Positions 5,299 to 6,948 of a DNA stretch of 6,948 nucleotides are shown here, piece by piece. Source of the stretch: an uncultured Tabrizicola sp. (GTDB taxonomy: Bacteria > Pseudomonadota > Alphaproteobacteria > Rhodobacterales > Rhodobacteraceae); the NCBI GenBank assembly GCA_937858255.1, contig CALLZQ010000256.1:1-6948 (forward strand), in the 5' to 3' direction. The position numbers and the translations under genes are program-made. Positions within the stretch are counted from its first letter, which is position 1. Each line of letters opens with the position of its first letter. Under the pieces are notes generated by a model that saw only the letters and a program-made list of their open reading frames with translations, was not told the DNA's origin and did no database searches.

Positions 5299-5343
5299 AT
5301 GGCCAGTAACTTCGAAAAAAGGACCAAACTGCATGTGCGCTAA
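5299..5343 (+). CDS. Possible 14-residue leader peptide overlapping the rpsA start
   Basis: ATG 5299 opens a frame reading MASNFEKRTKLHVR and ending at TAA 5341-5343. GGAG at 5287-5290 lies 8 bases upstream, a good ribosome binding site. The frame covers the rpsA ribosome binding site and runs past ATG 5333, ending 8 bases after that start codon. Translation of the short frame could couple to, or compete with, rpsA initiation. The frame and the site are seen; expression is unproven, and such short frames also arise by chance. Confidence 0.3.
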   Translation: MASNFEKRTKLHVR

Positions 5344-6948
5344 AGCATCTATGGATGAATTCGAAGCCCTCTTGAAAGAGAGCTTTGAGATCGACACCCC
5401 CGAAGAGGGTTCGGTCGTCAAGGGCAAGGTCATCGCCATCGAGGCGGGCCAGGCCATCATCGACGTCGGCTACAAAATGGAAGGCCGCGTTGACCTGAAA
5501 GAATTCGCAAACCCCGGCGAGGCCCCCTCGATCGAGGTGGGTGACGAAGTCGAGGTTTATCTGGACCGCGTCGAAAACGCCCGTGGCGAAGCCGTCATCA
5601 GCCGTGACAAGGCCCGCCGCGAAGAGGCCTGGGACCGTCTGGAAAAAGCCTACGCTTCCGAACAGCGCGTCGATGGCGCGATCTTTGGCCGCGTCAAAGG
5701 CGGCTTCACGGTCGATCTGGGCGGCGCTGTGGCGTTCCTTCCGGGTTCGCAAGTTGACGTGCGCCCGGTGCGCGACGCCGGCCCGCTGATGGGCATGAAG
5801 CAGCCGTTCCAGATCCTGAAGATGGACCGTCGCCGGGGCAACATCGTTGTCTCGCGCCGTGCGATCCTCGAAGAATCGCGGGCCGAGCAGCGCGCCGAAG
5901 TCATCGGCAACCTGTCCGAAGGCCAGACCGTCGATGGCGTGGTCAAGAACATCACCGAATACGGTGCCTTCGTTGACCTCGGCGGCGTGGACGGCCTGCT
6001 GCACGTCACCGACATGGCCTGGCGCCGTGTCAACCACCCGTCGGAAATCCTGTCGATCGGCGAGACCGTCAAGGTTCAGGTCATCAAGATCAACAAGGAC
6101 ACCCACCGCATCAGCCTGGGCATGAAGCAGCTTCAGGACGATCCGTGGGATGCGGTTGAAAAGGCCTATCCGCTGGGTTCGGTCCACAAGGGCCGCGTCA
6201 CCAACATCACCGATTACGGCGCATTCGTTGAGCTGGAAGCCGGTGTCGAGGGCCTCGTCCACGTCTCGGAAATGTCCTGGACCAAGAAGAACGTCCACCC
6301 CGGCAAGATCGTCTCGACCAGCCAGGAAGTTGACGTCATGGTTCTGGAAATCGACAGCGCCAAGCGTCGCGTGTCGCTGGGCCTGAAGCAGACCATGCGC
6401 AATCCGTGGGAAGTCTTTGCCGAAACCCATCCGGTTGGCTCGGCCATCGAGGGCGAAGTCAAGAACATCACCGAATTCGGTCTGTTCATCGGTCTGGAAA
6501 ACGACATCGACGGCATGGTTCACCTGTCCGACCTGTCGTGGGACCAGCGTGGCGAGGAAGCCATCCAGAACTACCGCAAGGGCGATGTGGTCAAGGCCGC
6601 CGTTTCGGAAGTCGATATCGAGAAAGAGCGTATCTCGCTCTCGATCAAGGCTCTGGGCGACGACACCTTTACCGATGCCGTTGACGGCGTGAAGCGTGGC
6701 TCGGTCATCACCGTGGCCGTGACCGCGATCGAGGATGGTGGCATCGAGGTGGAATATAACGGCGCCAAGTCGTTCATCCGCCGTTCGGACCTGTCGCGTG
6801 ACCGTGGCGACCAGCGCCCCGAGCGCTTCTCGGTTGGCGACAAGGTGGATGTCCGCGTGACCAACATCGACCCCAAGACCCGCCGTCTGGGCCTGTCGAT
6901 CAAGGCGCGCGAGATCGCGGAAGAGAAAGAGGCCGTCGAGCAGTATGG
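5333..6948 (+). CDS. rpsA: 30S ribosomal protein S1 (3' end outside the window)
   Basis: S1 binds mRNA and brings it to the 30S subunit, needed above all for leaders with structure or weak ribosome binding sites. The visible 538 residues have no stop and the gene runs off the window; about 20 more residues would be usual. Six S1 (OB-fold) domains lie at roughly 24-90, 108-176, 195-265, 282-352, 369-439 and 456-524. The central ones show the classic RNA-binding wording NITEYGAFVDLGGVDGLLHV, then NITDYGAFVEL and NITEFGLFIGL. The first two domains are divergent, as in E. coli, where they contact the ribosome. The repeats show at DNA level too: 19 identical bases at 5942-5960 and 6458-6476. Start ATG 5333 is backed by AAGGA at 5319-5323, nine bases away. 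Codon use is strongly biased, as in highly expressed genes. It has its own probable promoter. ihfB would be the expected next gene. Confidence 0.99.
   Translation, partial: MCAKASMDEFEALLKESFEIDTPEEGSVVKGKVIAIEAGQAIIDVGYKMEGRVDLKEFANPGEAPSIEVGDEVEVYLDRVENARGEAVISRDKARREEAWDRLEKAYASEQRVDGAIFGRVKGGFTVDLGGAVAFLPGSQVDVRPVRDAGPLMGMKQPFQILKMDRRRGNIVVSRRAILEESRAEQRAEVIGNLSEGQTVDGVVKNITEYGAFVDLGGVDGLLHVTDMAWRRVNHPSEILSIGETVKVQVIKINKDTHRISLGMKQLQDDPWDAVEKAYPLGSVHKGRVTNITDYGAFVELEAGVEGLVHVSEMSWTKKNVHPGKIVSTSQEVDVMVLEIDSAKRRVSLGLKQTMRNPWEVFAETHPVGSAIEGEVKNITEFGLFIGLENDIDGMVHLSDLSWDQRGEEAIQNYRKGDVVKAAVSEVDIEKERISLSIKALGDDTFTDAVDGVKRGSVITVAVTAIEDGGIEVEYNGAKSFIRRSDLSRDRGDQRPERFSVGDKVDVRVTNIDPKTRRLGLSIKAREIAEEKEAVEQY

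Noticed and set aside
5942..6476. Repeated 19-base segments inside rpsA as a mobile or recombination repeat
   Set aside because: They encode the same NITE segment of consecutive S1 domains and are explained by domain duplication plus biased codons.
4964..6523. Long minus-strand frame (519 codons) opposite rpsA and the end of the nitroreductase gene
   Set aside because: It is the mirror frame of the strongly biased rpsA codons. The sense strand has six clear S1 domains and a good start; the antisense product matches no family I know.

Overview
The window is GC-rich, tightly packed chromosomal DNA. By eye it belongs to an alphaproteobacterium of the Rhodobacteraceae/Rhodobacterales. The reasons are the wording of the AroA, Cmk and ribosomal protein S1 proteins, the shortened Cmk, and the gene order aroA - cmk - rpsA, which is usual in that group. 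No rRNA, tRNA, CRISPR array, insertion sequence or phage gene was seen, and no gene-free stretch exceeds about 220 bases.

Layout. Bases 2-256 hold the end of trmB (tRNA m7G46 methyltransferase). A small cupin protein gene follows (310-798, +). Convergent with it, only 5 bases away, is a gene on the minus strand (804-1862) for a Tat-exported metallo-beta-lactamase-fold hydrolase of the NAPE-PLD/RomA type. It diverges from aroA (1981-3327, EPSP synthase, class II), which is followed by cmk (3402-3989, CMP kinase). Next comes a divergent pair: an HxlR-family regulator (3994-4356, -) and an NfsB-like flavin nitroreductase (4480-5115, +), with a 123-base shared control region between them. A terminator-like hairpin and a good sigma70-type promoter follow. 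rpsA (5333 to the window end, partial) closes the window, with six S1 domains visible.

How it works together. aroA, cmk and rpsA are core genes for aromatic amino acid synthesis, pyrimidine nucleotide supply and translation. The regulator/nitroreductase pair sits between cmk and rpsA and looks like a self-contained accessory cassette. The regulator has a cysteine at the position of the quinone-sensing cysteine of Bacillus YodB, and YodB controls a nitroreductase gene (yodC). The intergenic region carries two related imperfect palindromes 53 bases apart, each placed over a candidate start site of one of the two genes. This is the most system-like element in the window.

Other points worth a look: a 14-codon reading frame with its own ribosome binding site that overlaps the rpsA start; a shifted zinc-ligand histidine in the hydrolase; a class II AroA with glycine where the glyphosate-tolerant CP4 enzyme has alanine; and an inverted repeat that could hide the cupin gene's ribosome binding site. 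I found no clearly new defence, mobile or biosynthetic system. Most of the window is ordinary core genome.
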